A stretch of 64,000 bases of DNA from Bacteroidia bacterium (GTDB lineage: Bacteria; Bacteroidota; Bacteroidia; Chitinophagales; Chitinophagaceae): NCBI GenBank assembly GCA_030427635.1, contig JAUIBA010000011.1, forward strand, positions 1 to 64,000, given 5' to 3'. This document shows positions 17,701 to 25,570 of the stretch, piece after piece. Position numbers and translations under genes: made by a program. The notes under the pieces are model-generated. The model was given only the letters and a program-made list of their open reading frames with translations, had not been told where the DNA came from and searched no databases. Within the stretch, counting starts at the first letter, position 1, and each line of letters starts with the position of its first letter.

Positions 17701-18651
17701 TCCTATAGTAATGGTATCTCCCGGCTGCAGTGCCGCTATAGTGGCGGTCACAGTAGTCTCAGTGGGGCCATAACTATTATAAAATCTACGTGGCGGTGCC
17801 GACCACCGCGAAAGCACCTGCGTAGTACAGGCCTCACCGCCTGCATTTACCAGCCGCACATCGGGCAGGTCATCATTCATCACCGCCAGCAGGCTGGGTA
17901 CCGCATGCAGCACCGTTATCTGATTTTGTCGCAGTACATCACTCAGCTCATCTATAGCCTTTGCCGTTGTGGCATCTGCCACCCACAGGGTCACCCCGGC
18001 CAGGTATCCCAGCCAGGTCTCCTCACACCACATGTCAAACGATACCGAAAATCCCTGATATACCTTATCCTCAGGTACTATCTCCAGTATAGTCTGCTCT
18101 GAGCGTACCAGATGGCATATCTGCCGGTGAGTAATCGGTATCCCCTTAGGCTTGCCTGTACTGCCCGATGTATAGAGTACATACGCAGTATTATCCGGCT
18201 GCGGCCCGTTGTGTCTGTAAACTATTTCGTCTGCCTTCGGACGTGTTACCACATCAAACCGGGGACATTGCAATGGCAAAGTTTCCTTACTTATGTACCC
18301 CATTGCCCCTACCTCTTCCAGCACACCGGCTACACGCTCTGCGGGCATTTCATGGTCCAGCGGCACATATGCGGCTCCGGCTTTTACTATAGCCAGTACT
18401 GCCACATGCAGCTCCAGCCCCCTGGGCCACCATACCCCTACATAGCTACCAGGCACCACACCATTCTGAGACAGATAATCTGCCATGGCATCACTCCACC
18501 TGTCCAGCTGACTGTAGGTAAGTGATTGCTCATTAAAAATCAGGGCTGTCTTATCGGGATATGAGCTGGCGGTAGCACGAAAAATATCTGCAAGAGTTTC
18601 CTCATGCAACAGGTCGGGACGATATGCACCATGTATGATACCTGGGGTCAT
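14713..18651 (-). CDS. Pls/PosA-type nonribosomal peptide synthetase
   Basis: 1312-residue single-module NRPS of the type named after epsilon-poly-lysine synthetase. The adenylation domain (about 1-500) shows A3 LYTSGSTGKPKG (159-170), A5 YNSYGPTETTV, A7 YRTGD, A8 GRFDDQVKLRGYRIELGE and A10 LPSGKINRKALP. A carrier domain follows with the phosphopantetheine Ser552 in DLGGHSLL. The remaining ~700 residues alternate paired membrane helices with hexapeptide left-handed beta-helix segments (for example around IGSDVSISSGAVL and IGSDAFVADAVTLG), the layout of the Pls C-terminus. There is no condensation or thioesterase domain. The pocket segment FDMWCEETW carries acidic residues, compatible with a basic amino acid; that is inference. 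A full phosphopantetheinyl transferase partner is not nearby. Confidence 0.88.
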   Translation of the reverse strand: MTPGIIHGAYRPDLLHEETLADIFRATASSYPDKTALIFNEQSLTYSQLDRWSDAMADYLSQNGVVPGSYVGVWWPRGLELHVAVLAIVKAGAAYVPLDHEMPAERVAGVLEEVGAMGYISKETLPLQCPRFDVVTRPKADEIVYRHNGPQPDNTAYVLYTSGSTGKPKGIPITHRQICHLVRSEQTILEIVPEDKVYQGFSVSFDMWCEETWLGYLAGVTLWVADATTAKAIDELSDVLRQNQITVLHAVPSLLAVMNDDLPDVRLVNAGGEACTTQVLSRWSAPPRRFYNSYGPTETTVTATIAALQPGDTITIGIPLPNYALAVVDEKLHPLPFGERGELVIAGPGLSNGYINRPELTSEKFVQKPESLHELPGGRIYRTGDAAVINEDGSIDFQGRFDDQVKLRGYRIELGEIENQLSSLTDITAAAVAVKKDINGQDHLAAYVVCDDPVRMNQQSIREELAKVLPAYMVPAVIVQLPEMPRLPSGKINRKALPVPAMLLENMTPITDEVIDIDAPVEDRLIDVLKQFFPNRTITPEQDFFTDLGGHSLLAAAVVSRLRKDAALPQASLKDLYLHRPLSNVAAHWASKPVAGIKAKKVFNTIPPLRFYTCWAAQTISLLLMYGLFAVQIFFPYLGYYIVKEDSNNIPYAIGTALCLFLFIPPFFALCSIVIKWLVIGRMKEGDYPLWGSYYFRWWFVKTMQRLLPSQFLNGTPLYGGHLRRLGVKVAKDAQLAALTIGAEDLVTIGSDVSISSGAVLNNAWVENGMLKLRRIHLGDHAYIGSCAVIAGDTTIEAWGELQDLSYLPAGKTIKEGEVWQGSPAVLKEKKLPEELPQPLPVSAGRRRAFSGIFLLCLLVFPVVVLLPLLPTIIIIHNLDNSTSDYDFSYLTVTPSLALSYIILFTLTTVLLSRVLQWGIKPGKFPIYSLFYVRKWFADQLMSLSLIVMHPMYATVYVSLLFRALGAKVGSNTEISTASSVTHPLLEIGSDAFVADAVTLGEADVRGQQLILEHTVIGDNSFVGNSALIPQGYKLPERMLIGVLSTPPSGEQIAGTDARDWFGSPAIPLPRRQESRTFAATQTLRPTPARLLARSLVEFIRIILPETTILICSILFIAYSDNLVVDKPWWRVAMELPFYYLFFMGVPALLVTVILKWLCVGRYKPEQQPMWTLRVWLSEAITSTYESLAVPFLLDFMKGTPWLPAALRLFGVKIGRRVWMNTTDITEYDMVEIGDDTAFNEDCGPQTHLFEDRVMKVGKIKIGQRCSIGARSIILYDSETGDDVNVEALSLVMKGENLQDETDWIGSPVRPA

Positions 18652-18901
18652 GCTACAGTATATAATTGCTGTAACTTCTGATGGGAAGTTTTCAGAGGTG
18701 AAAAATACAATATTACTTTATAAACAATGGAAGCGACATCTGTGTTCGCCCGGGCCAGATAATTCAATTAACGTTTATTTGGGAACATTCAGACTGTTAC
18801 AGAGCTCACAGGTTTAACCATTGTAAATACAAAAATGTATCTCCGGTAAATTGTATTTCTCAAACTGTAACAATTACTAATTTTATGACAAATTAGTGCA
18901 G

Positions 18902-20038
18902 ATGCTCCGTATCCTGAAAGTTGCCGGTATTGTGGTAGCTGTTATTATTGTTCTGTTACTGGTTGTTACCGGGATTGTGTACTACAAAATGAGACACATA
19001 AAAGACTCCCACGACCTTCAGGAACGTGTTACAAAACTCTGTCTGAAACACATAGAAAAAACCGGCACACCTGGCCTCTTTGTTGGCATCATACAAGGAG
19101 ACAAAATGTACATGCGTGGTTTTGGCTATGCCGATTTAGCCTCCGGCCGACTGACAGATACCAATACCATCTTTGAAATCGGCTCTATATCTAAAGTTTT
19201 CACTTCTATTATGACCCAGCAAATGGCAGATGCCCGACAGCTCAAATGGGACGACCTGCTGTCCGCACATTTACCTGAGGGATATAGCATAGCTGTGGAC
19301 GGTGGCACTACCCTACGCCATCTCGCATCACACACATCAGGTTTTCCCCGCCTGCCTGCACTCTGGTTTCCCCAGATAGAAAGAAATGAATGTGACCCAT
19401 ATAGCACACTGTCGCCCGACGACCTTAAATACTATCTGGCACATGATACCGATAAAAAAGCCCCCACAGCTACCGGTTATGATTACTCTAATCTGGGTGC
19501 CGGCCTGCTGGGCCATGTGCTGGAATGGCGTAGCGGCATACCCTATGACACCCTGCTACAGCAGTACATATGCCATCCTTTGGCAATGAAAAACACATCA
19601 TTACTATGTACCGATACTGCATTAATGGCTACTGCCTATGACGCAGAAGGCAAAGCCACATGCCACTGGCATATGCCCATATTATTTGGCGCAGGGGCTA
19701 TCCGGTCGTCAGGTGCCGATATGATGCGCTTTCTGAAAGCGGTAATGGATACAACCAGCACCGTAGGCCAGGCTACCCAAAAACTAAGTAAAACAGTGGC
19801 TGATATACCCGGCGGTGCCGTAGGCTGTGGCTGGCATATAGACGATGTAAATGGAGCCGTATTCAATACCGGGCCTATTATATGGCATAATGGGAATACA
19901 GGTGGCTTCAGCAGTTATATAGGCTTCTATCCCGGTAAGGGAAAAGGCGTAGTACTCCTTTCAAACCGCTCTGAAAGCAACCTTGACCGCCTGGCTATCT
20001 CTATGCTGCTACGCTTAAACAGCATATCACTCGAGTAA
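18902..20038 (+). CDS. Membrane-anchored serine hydrolase (class C beta-lactamase family)
   Basis: 378 aa from the ATG at 18902; a GTG six bases earlier is possible. An N-terminal helix (about residues 5-28) anchors it to the membrane with the enzyme outside. The S12-family motifs are complete: SISK with nucleophile Ser and Lys, YSN in YDYSNLGAG, and HNGNTGGF in place of KTG. Such proteins include D-aminopeptidases, esterases and DD-carboxypeptidases, and the substrate is not predictable. It is divergently arranged from the Pls/PosA-type NRPS gene with about 250 bp between them, so the two may share regulation or act on one product; that link is speculative. Confidence 0.85.
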   Translation: MLRILKVAGIVVAVIIVLLLVVTGIVYYKMRHIKDSHDLQERVTKLCLKHIEKTGTPGLFVGIIQGDKMYMRGFGYADLASGRLTDTNTIFEIGSISKVFTSIMTQQMADARQLKWDDLLSAHLPEGYSIAVDGGTTLRHLASHTSGFPRLPALWFPQIERNECDPYSTLSPDDLKYYLAHDTDKKAPTATGYDYSNLGAGLLGHVLEWRSGIPYDTLLQQYICHPLAMKNTSLLCTDTALMATAYDAEGKATCHWHMPILFGAGAIRSSGADMMRFLKAVMDTTSTVGQATQKLSKTVADIPGGAVGCGWHIDDVNGAVFNTGPIIWHNGNTGGFSSYIGFYPGKGKGVVLLSNRSESNLDRLAISMLLRLNSISLE

Positions 20039-20139
20039 CTTGTAACATTATACAATGTTGTAGCCCCTCCTGGCACGGATTTTGTGCATGCATATTTATT
20101 GCATTTGTTTTCGTGTACACCCATAACCCAAACCCTGAC

Positions 20140-20268
20140 ATGAAAAATCACGCACCAGTCCGCATACCTTATATTATAACACGTCTGCTACGCAGACTTA
20201 GTAAGCTGCTATTAAAGCCTTCATCACATTTACGTGGCTGGCGTTATTTTTTTTCGCGTATATACTGA
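20140..20268 (+). CDS. Possible 42-residue basic peptide
   Basis: A short ATG-to-TGA frame of 42 codons in the otherwise empty 348-bp gap before the M16 genes. It begins MKNHAPVRIPYIITRLLRRL and is strongly basic (about eleven Arg and Lys) with an amphipathic stretch and aromatic end (WRYFFSRIY). A perfect 6-bp inverted repeat (20183-20188/20192-20197) lies inside it. There is no clear promoter. It may be chance; I include it because it is too short for routine gene calling. Confidence 0.2.
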   Translation: MKNHAPVRIPYIITRLLRRLSKLLLKPSSHLRGWRYFFSRIY

Positions 20269-20358
20269 TAGTTACTGAATAACTATCCTTTCAATCTTAC
20301 ATGGAGGGAAATGCCGGGGGAATTTTATATAAAACAGGCTTTTTAATCCCTCATGGTA

Positions 20359-20381
20359 TATTTTTGTTCCCAAACAAAAAT
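20359..20381 (+). promoter_or_regulatory. M16 operon promoter with inverted repeat
   Basis: TATTTTTG at 20359-20366 matches the -7 consensus and lies about 20 nt before the ATG. It overlaps a 9-bp inverted repeat, ATTTTTGTT (20360-20368) and AACAAAAAT (20373-20381). The arms are AT-rich, so the repeat may be chance. Confidence 0.5.
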
Positions 20382-20386
20382 TAATC

Positions 20387-21754
20387 ATGAGGCGAAAAGC
20401 ACTTTACAGCCTGTTTCTCGGTGCGTCCCTGTTGGCGGCGCCATTGCAAAAGGCCGAAGCTAAGATCAACTTCACGCAATACACCCTGCCTAACGGCCTG
20501 CACGTTATATTGCACGAAGATCACTCCACACCTATTGTTGCAGTATCTCTGATGTACCACGTGGGCTCAAAAAATGAGCACCCTGAGCGTACCGGCTTTG
20601 CTCACTTCTTTGAGCACCTTTTATTTGAAGGTAGCGAAAATATACAGCGTGGCGAATTTATGAAGCTCGTACAGTCTGCAGGTGGTCAGCTGAATGCCAA
20701 TACTACCCAGGACCGTACGTTCTATTATGAAGTACTGCCATCTAACCAGCTGGAGCTGGCATTGTGGATGGAGTCTGAGCGTATGCTGCATGCCAAAATT
20801 GATGAGGTAGGTGTAGAAACGCAGCGCAAAGTGGTAAAAGAAGAGAAGAAGCAGCGCTATGATAATACCCCCTATGGTCAGCTGATAAACGTAATATTCG
20901 AAAACGGATATACCACCTATCCGTATAAATGGAGCCCCATAGGTAAGGAGCAGTACATAGATAAGGCTACGCTCGACGAGTTTATGGAGTTCTACAAAAC
21001 ATTCTATGTTCCTAATAATGCCGTAATGGTTATAGCAGGCGACATAAATGAAGCCAAAACAAAAGAGCTGATTAAGAAGTACTATGGCGATATACCAAAA
21101 GGTACTAAAGCTATACCTCGCCCAACTGCTGTAGAGCCTAAACAAACGGCCGAAAAGCGTGTTAAGTTCTATGACAATGTGCAGCTGCCTGGCGTAGTAC
21201 TGGCATACCACATGCCTAAACTGGGCGAGCATGACTATTACGCTATACAACTGCTTACACAGCTCATGTCAAAAGGTAAAAGCTCCCGCTTTGAGCGTGA
21301 AGTGGTAGACAAGCAGGAGAAAGCAATACAGGCTGCCGCATTCGACCTTGGCAATGAAGAGCCCGGGCTTGCTATTATGCTGGGTATTGCTAACATGGGT
21401 GTTTCTGCCGATGACCTGGAAAAGTCACTACTCGCAGAAATAGAAAAATTAAAGAAAGATGGTATAACAGACGAGGAATACAAAAAACTGCAGAACCAGG
21501 CCGAGAACGACTTTGTAGAGCAGAACCAGAAAGTACTGGGTATTGCCAATAATCTCGCTACCTATTATACCTACATGGGCGATGCCAACCTGATTAATAC
21601 AGAACTGGACCGCTACCGCAAGGTTACCAAAGAGGATATTAAGCGTGTTGCCAACAAGTACTTCACTAAAGAAAACAGACTGGTAGTACACTATCTGCCT
21701 AAATCAGAGGAGAACAAATCAACAGAAAGCGCTAACAATCCCGGAAAAAAATAA
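20387..21754 (+). CDS. M16-family zinc peptidase (active partner)
   Basis: 455 aa with a signal peptide (about residues 1-25). The inverted zinc motif HxxEH is present as HFFEH (73-77) and the distal Glu is in the KVVKEEKKQRYD region, so the metal site looks complete. The length fits one half of a mitochondrial-processing-peptidase-like heterodimer. The second M16 gene starts 27 nt downstream and lacks the zinc motif, so the two products very likely form the catalytic and non-catalytic subunits of one periplasmic peptidase. The substrate is unknown. Confidence 0.92.
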   Translation: MRRKALYSLFLGASLLAAPLQKAEAKINFTQYTLPNGLHVILHEDHSTPIVAVSLMYHVGSKNEHPERTGFAHFFEHLLFEGSENIQRGEFMKLVQSAGGQLNANTTQDRTFYYEVLPSNQLELALWMESERMLHAKIDEVGVETQRKVVKEEKKQRYDNTPYGQLINVIFENGYTTYPYKWSPIGKEQYIDKATLDEFMEFYKTFYVPNNAVMVIAGDINEAKTKELIKKYYGDIPKGTKAIPRPTAVEPKQTAEKRVKFYDNVQLPGVVLAYHMPKLGEHDYYAIQLLTQLMSKGKSSRFEREVVDKQEKAIQAAAFDLGNEEPGLAIMLGIANMGVSADDLEKSLLAEIEKLKKDGITDEEYKKLQNQAENDFVEQNQKVLGIANNLATYYTYMGDANLINTELDRYRKVTKEDIKRVANKYFTKENRLVVHYLPKSEENKSTESANNPGKK

Positions 21755-21780
21755 TAGCTAACCTGCACAAAGAGAAAAAA

Positions 21781-23886
21781 ATGAAAAAAGTAACACTATC
21801 TATATTTGCTTTTGCGGTTGCCTTATCTGTTCAGGGACAATCTCTGGACCGTAGTAAACGTCCGCAGCCGGGTCCTGCACCCGAAATATCGCTCGGTAAG
21901 ACCGAGAGTTTTACACTCCCCAATGGTATGAAAGTATTTGTGGTGGAAAACCATAAACTGCCTACCATCGAAGCCAGTATACAACTGGATATTAAGCCTC
22001 AGGTAGAAGGAAACATGGCCGGATACATGGACATGATGAGCGAACTGCTTATGTCTGGTACCACTACCCGCTCCAAGGACAAGCTTACATCTGAAATTGA
22101 CCAGATGGGAGCTAATATATCTATCGATGCCAACAGTGTTCAGGGAAGTGGTCTTAAAAAATACCAGACCCGCATATTTGAACTGATGGCCGATGTAGCT
22201 ATGAATGCCGTTATTTCTCAGGACGAGCTGGACCGCTCTAAAAAGAAACTGGCTTCAGGCCTGGAAGCTCAGAAAAACGAACCTGATGCAATGGTAGCCA
22301 ATGTAAGCGCTGTAGTAAACTATGGCAGTAACCACCCTTATGGCGAAGTAACAACACAGGAAACGGTAAAGGCCATAACACTGGATCAGTGCCGTAAATA
22401 TTACAAAACATACTTCCGACCCAATGTAGCATATATGGCTATTGTGGGCGATGTAACTATGGCAGAGGTAAAGCCGCTTATAGAAAAGTACTTCGGTAAA
22501 TGGCAGCGGTCAGATGTGCCTGTGGCCAACTACCCTACTCCTCCTATGAATGGTAAAACAACTAAAGTTGCCTTTGCACCACGCACAGCAGCAGTACAAA
22601 GTGTTTTCAGCGTTACCTATCCGCTCACCGACCTCAAACCAGGAATGGATGATGTTATCAAAGCTAAAGTAGCTAACACCATTCTGGGTGGAGGCTCTCA
22701 GGGCCGCCTGTTCCAGAACATACGTGAAAAACACGGTTGGGGATATGGCTCTTACTCCTCACTACGTGAAGACGACATCTGCGGTAGTTTTTCTGCCACA
22801 CTGAAGTGTAAGAACAATGTATCTGACAGTGCTCTGGAAGCGCTTATCAATGAAATGCGCATTATACGCACACAAAAAGTAAGCGACTCTACACTGCACA
22901 ATACCATCAACTACATATCGGGCAACTTTGCTATTTCGCTCGAAGATCCTGCACGTATTGCTCAGTTTGCCATCAACATTGAGCGCTACCATATGCCTAA
23001 GGACTACTATAAAAACTATCTGAAAAACCTGAGCGCAGTAACTGCCGAAGATGTACAGGCCGCAGCTCAGAAATATATCAGACCAGAAAATGCAAACATT
23101 GTTGTAGCCGGTAGTAAAGATGAGGTAGCCAATAAGCTGGCACGTTTCTCAGCCGATGGTACCGTGAGCTATTATGACTATGCCGGTAAGCCTATTACTC
23201 CTTCCGAAAGAAAAGCAGTTCCGCTGGGTCTTACTGCTGATGACGTTTACAAAAAATACATTACAGCTATAGGAGGCGAAAAGGCTATCAATACGGTTAA
23301 AGACCTGAAAATGGTAAGCACTGGCGAGCTCCAGGGCATGACATTTACCATTACAGTGGTTAAAAAAGCTGGTAACAAAATGCGCCAGCAGGTAGATGCC
23401 AATATAGGCGGCAAAACAATGACCTTCCAGAAGAAAGTATTTGATGGCACTAAAGGTTATGAAGAAGTGCGTGGCCAGAAAAAAGAACTGTCGGCTGAAG
23501 ATATTGCAGAAACCGTACAGGAAGCAGATCTCCAGGCAGAGCTTCATGATACAAAATATGGCATGAAACGCACTCTGAAAGGAATGGAAACCATTGATGG
23601 TGCTGACGTTTACATCATGGAAGTAGTAGATGCTGCAGGTAAAAAGCGGATGGAATACTACGATGAAAAAACGGGGATGCTGGTACGCGAAACCCGCTTT
23701 GACAAAGACCCTCAGGGCAACGAAGTCTCTCAGAGTACAGACCGCTCTGACTACCGCGAGATACCCGGAACCAACGGATATAAGGTACCTCACTTCATGA
23801 GCCTCCCGGCTGGTGGTGCCAACCTTAATCTTAAGGTACAAAGCGTAGAAGTAAACAAAGGAATACCAGATTCTGAATTTCAGTAA
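21781..23886 (+). CDS. M16-family peptidase-like protein (inactive partner) with C-terminal LolA-like domain
   Basis: 701 aa with a signal peptide (MKKVTLSIFAFAVALSVQGQ). Residues about 30-450 have the M16 fold, but where HxxEH is expected the sequence reads GYMDMMSELLMSG, so zinc-binding residues are missing, as in the non-catalytic partners of this family. R and Y residues of the usual substrate-binding segment (GWGYGSYSSLRED) are kept. Residues about 480-700 form a second domain resembling outer-membrane lipoprotein-sorting (LolA-like) domains (TVKDLKMVSTGELQGM, DVYIMEVVDAAGKKRMEYYD). It is cotranscribed with the active partner. Confidence 0.9.
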   Translation: MKKVTLSIFAFAVALSVQGQSLDRSKRPQPGPAPEISLGKTESFTLPNGMKVFVVENHKLPTIEASIQLDIKPQVEGNMAGYMDMMSELLMSGTTTRSKDKLTSEIDQMGANISIDANSVQGSGLKKYQTRIFELMADVAMNAVISQDELDRSKKKLASGLEAQKNEPDAMVANVSAVVNYGSNHPYGEVTTQETVKAITLDQCRKYYKTYFRPNVAYMAIVGDVTMAEVKPLIEKYFGKWQRSDVPVANYPTPPMNGKTTKVAFAPRTAAVQSVFSVTYPLTDLKPGMDDVIKAKVANTILGGGSQGRLFQNIREKHGWGYGSYSSLREDDICGSFSATLKCKNNVSDSALEALINEMRIIRTQKVSDSTLHNTINYISGNFAISLEDPARIAQFAINIERYHMPKDYYKNYLKNLSAVTAEDVQAAAQKYIRPENANIVVAGSKDEVANKLARFSADGTVSYYDYAGKPITPSERKAVPLGLTADDVYKKYITAIGGEKAINTVKDLKMVSTGELQGMTFTITVVKKAGNKMRQQVDANIGGKTMTFQKKVFDGTKGYEEVRGQKKELSAEDIAETVQEADLQAELHDTKYGMKRTLKGMETIDGADVYIMEVVDAAGKKRMEYYDEKTGMLVRETRFDKDPQGNEVSQSTDRSDYREIPGTNGYKVPHFMSLPAGGANLNLKVQSVEVNKGIPDSEFQ

Positions 23887-23915
23887 TAGTTCCGGTATTT
23901 TCCGGTAATAAATTA

Positions 23916-23950
23916 CAAGGGCTGCACAAATGTGCAGCCCTTGTTCGTTT
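23916..23950 (+). terminator. Rho-independent terminator after the M16 pair
   Basis: Arms CAAGGGCTGCACA (23916-23928) and TGTGCAGCCCTTG (23931-23943) are perfectly complementary, followed by TTCGTTTT. Confidence 0.85.
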
Positions 23951-23997
23951 TCCGTAATCGGGTTTAATAATCTATATCTATTAGCCTAATCTGCGAT

Positions 23998-25371
23998 TTA
24001 CTTTACCATATAGCTTATCTGGGATGCTGATATCTGCGCCCCGTCTACTATCAGTGTTGCTACCAGTGTTGTAGCTTTCAGTGATGATGGCAGCGTTATG
24101 TGTACTATGCCATTATTGTCAGGTACAGGAGCTGTAATTACTTCTCTGCCCATATTATCGCTCACTCTTACCACTGCTTTGGTAAAGCTGCCTACTATAG
24201 CATAGGAAACATTGATATCACCACTGCTGGGATTCGGGGATACACTCATCGTACTGGCTTTGTGTGTATTATCGGTTCCAGCTTCTCCTTTTATCAGCGC
24301 TTTCAGCTCTGCTACTTCTTTTTTGAGCGCATCTACCTCCTGCTGCAACGCCGGCGGATTAGTAGGATTTACTGTTCCACCCTGCATCTGATAAACATAA
24401 CCCAGTGCATCTACCACCAGTATATTACCCTGGCCATACGGCAGATTTTCAAAGCGCAGTCCTGATGGCACCAGACCCGGAGGAATACAATCCACATTAA
24501 ATGTAGTTGTTGGGGCCAGCTGACGGATACCGATTTCACCGCTCGATTTTACAACAGCACGCTGTGTAGCTGACGATATAATTCTGATATCGTCATTAGA
24601 CAGTGTTCCCAAGCGATTATTGGTGCCATATATGTTATTCCCTGTCAGCTTCCAGAAGCATTTATCGTCACACTTGTCATCGCAGGAGTATTCAGGACAT
24701 ATCTCACTTACCAGCGATGAAGAACCTGTTACAGAAACAAGCTGTGCCTGTATATCCACTCCTATTGCATTGAGATAAACGCCATTATTAAAGTTATGTA
24801 CAAGTATCTGTATAGAATGCGTACCAGACAGCAAACCCAGTGACAGCGTTACAGACGGATATACGTTTACCCCACCCGATACCGGATATGACTGTATTAC
24901 AGAGCCATCCAGATATATATCCGATATCCAGTCATCAGACATCAGACGCCGTATCTCAAAATTGATCGAGTCTGAGCCGCATACTGTGAACTTGCGCTCA
25001 TAGGTACAGGTAAATGTATGTGCAGGATTGCCATCGGTCATTACGCCCCAGTTATTCTGTCCCATCATCCACGTAGTACCGGGAAACGGAGCCGGCCATG
25101 TGGGCGGTGCCAGAGGCAGTGCATCGTAGCAGCCTATCAGGTCGCCATTGGCCAGAATTGCAGTTGCCGCATCCGCCGATACGGTAGATGTCCACATTGG
25201 GTCTAACTGTGTATTGGATGGTACTACCGGGCCTCCGGCCATAGGGTCATACCCCGAGCTGATATTAAGAGTAGAAGTGGTACACTGTGCATTGGCAGTG
25301 CTGCCCAATGCGAGTCCAAGAATAATTGCGGTTGCACCGATAGCTGAAATAATGCGATTGATTTTTTTCAT
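23998..25371 (-). CDS. Secreted T9SS cargo protein with coiled coil, unknown function
   Basis: 457 aa with an N-terminal signal peptide ending near STANAQ. The first 200 residues have the look of a beta-sandwich ligand-binding module (CTYERKFTVCGSDSINFEI, SDDWISDIYLDGSV). A Cys/Asp-rich linker (CPEYSCDDKCDDKCFW) follows, then a tail-fibre-like repeat region and a short heptad coiled coil (LQQEVDALKKEVAELKALI). The last ~80 residues start MSVSPNPSSGDINVSY and match the type A T9SS sorting domain, which directs export through the outer membrane and is then cleaved. No enzymatic motif was seen. It lies downstream of the LytS-type kinase gene on the same strand, 199 bp away. Confidence 0.8.
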   Translation of the reverse strand: MKKINRIISAIGATAIILGLALGSTANAQCTTSTLNISSGYDPMAGGPVVPSNTQLDPMWTSTVSADAATAILANGDLIGCYDALPLAPPTWPAPFPGTTWMMGQNNWGVMTDGNPAHTFTCTYERKFTVCGSDSINFEIRRLMSDDWISDIYLDGSVIQSYPVSGGVNVYPSVTLSLGLLSGTHSIQILVHNFNNGVYLNAIGVDIQAQLVSVTGSSSLVSEICPEYSCDDKCDDKCFWKLTGNNIYGTNNRLGTLSNDDIRIISSATQRAVVKSSGEIGIRQLAPTTTFNVDCIPPGLVPSGLRFENLPYGQGNILVVDALGYVYQMQGGTVNPTNPPALQQEVDALKKEVAELKALIKGEAGTDNTHKASTMSVSPNPSSGDINVSYAIVGSFTKAVVRVSDNMGREVITAPVPDNNGIVHITLPSSLKATTLVATLIVDGAQISASQISYMVK

Positions 25372-25570
25372 AATTGTAGTGTTTTGTGTTTTTTTAGTGA
25401 AATAGTTTTGTCGGATTTTACCGGCAGTTAGCCGTCATTTTTTATCATTCCATAGGCATTGATTTAGTGGTTAACAATTGGAATTACATGCAATGTATAT
25501 CCAATGCCCACTACCTCACGGCTCCGTTTCAGCAACGGTATTATAATTTGTATAAACGGTTTTCAGGAAG

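Larger units (their letters stand above)
20039..20386. other. 348-bp intergenic region before the M16 operon
   Basis: Holds the doubtful 42-codon frame at 20140-20268, a small inverted repeat at 20183-20197, and the M16 promoter region at its right end. Nothing else is recognised. Confidence 0.6.

Noticed and set aside
20621-21250. 209-codon minus-strand frame opposite the first M16 gene
   Set aside because: Shadow of a well-supported peptidase gene; no recognisable features.
23149-23841. 230-codon minus-strand frame opposite the second M16 gene
   Set aside because: Antisense shadow; Phe-rich translation typical of opposite-strand frames here.
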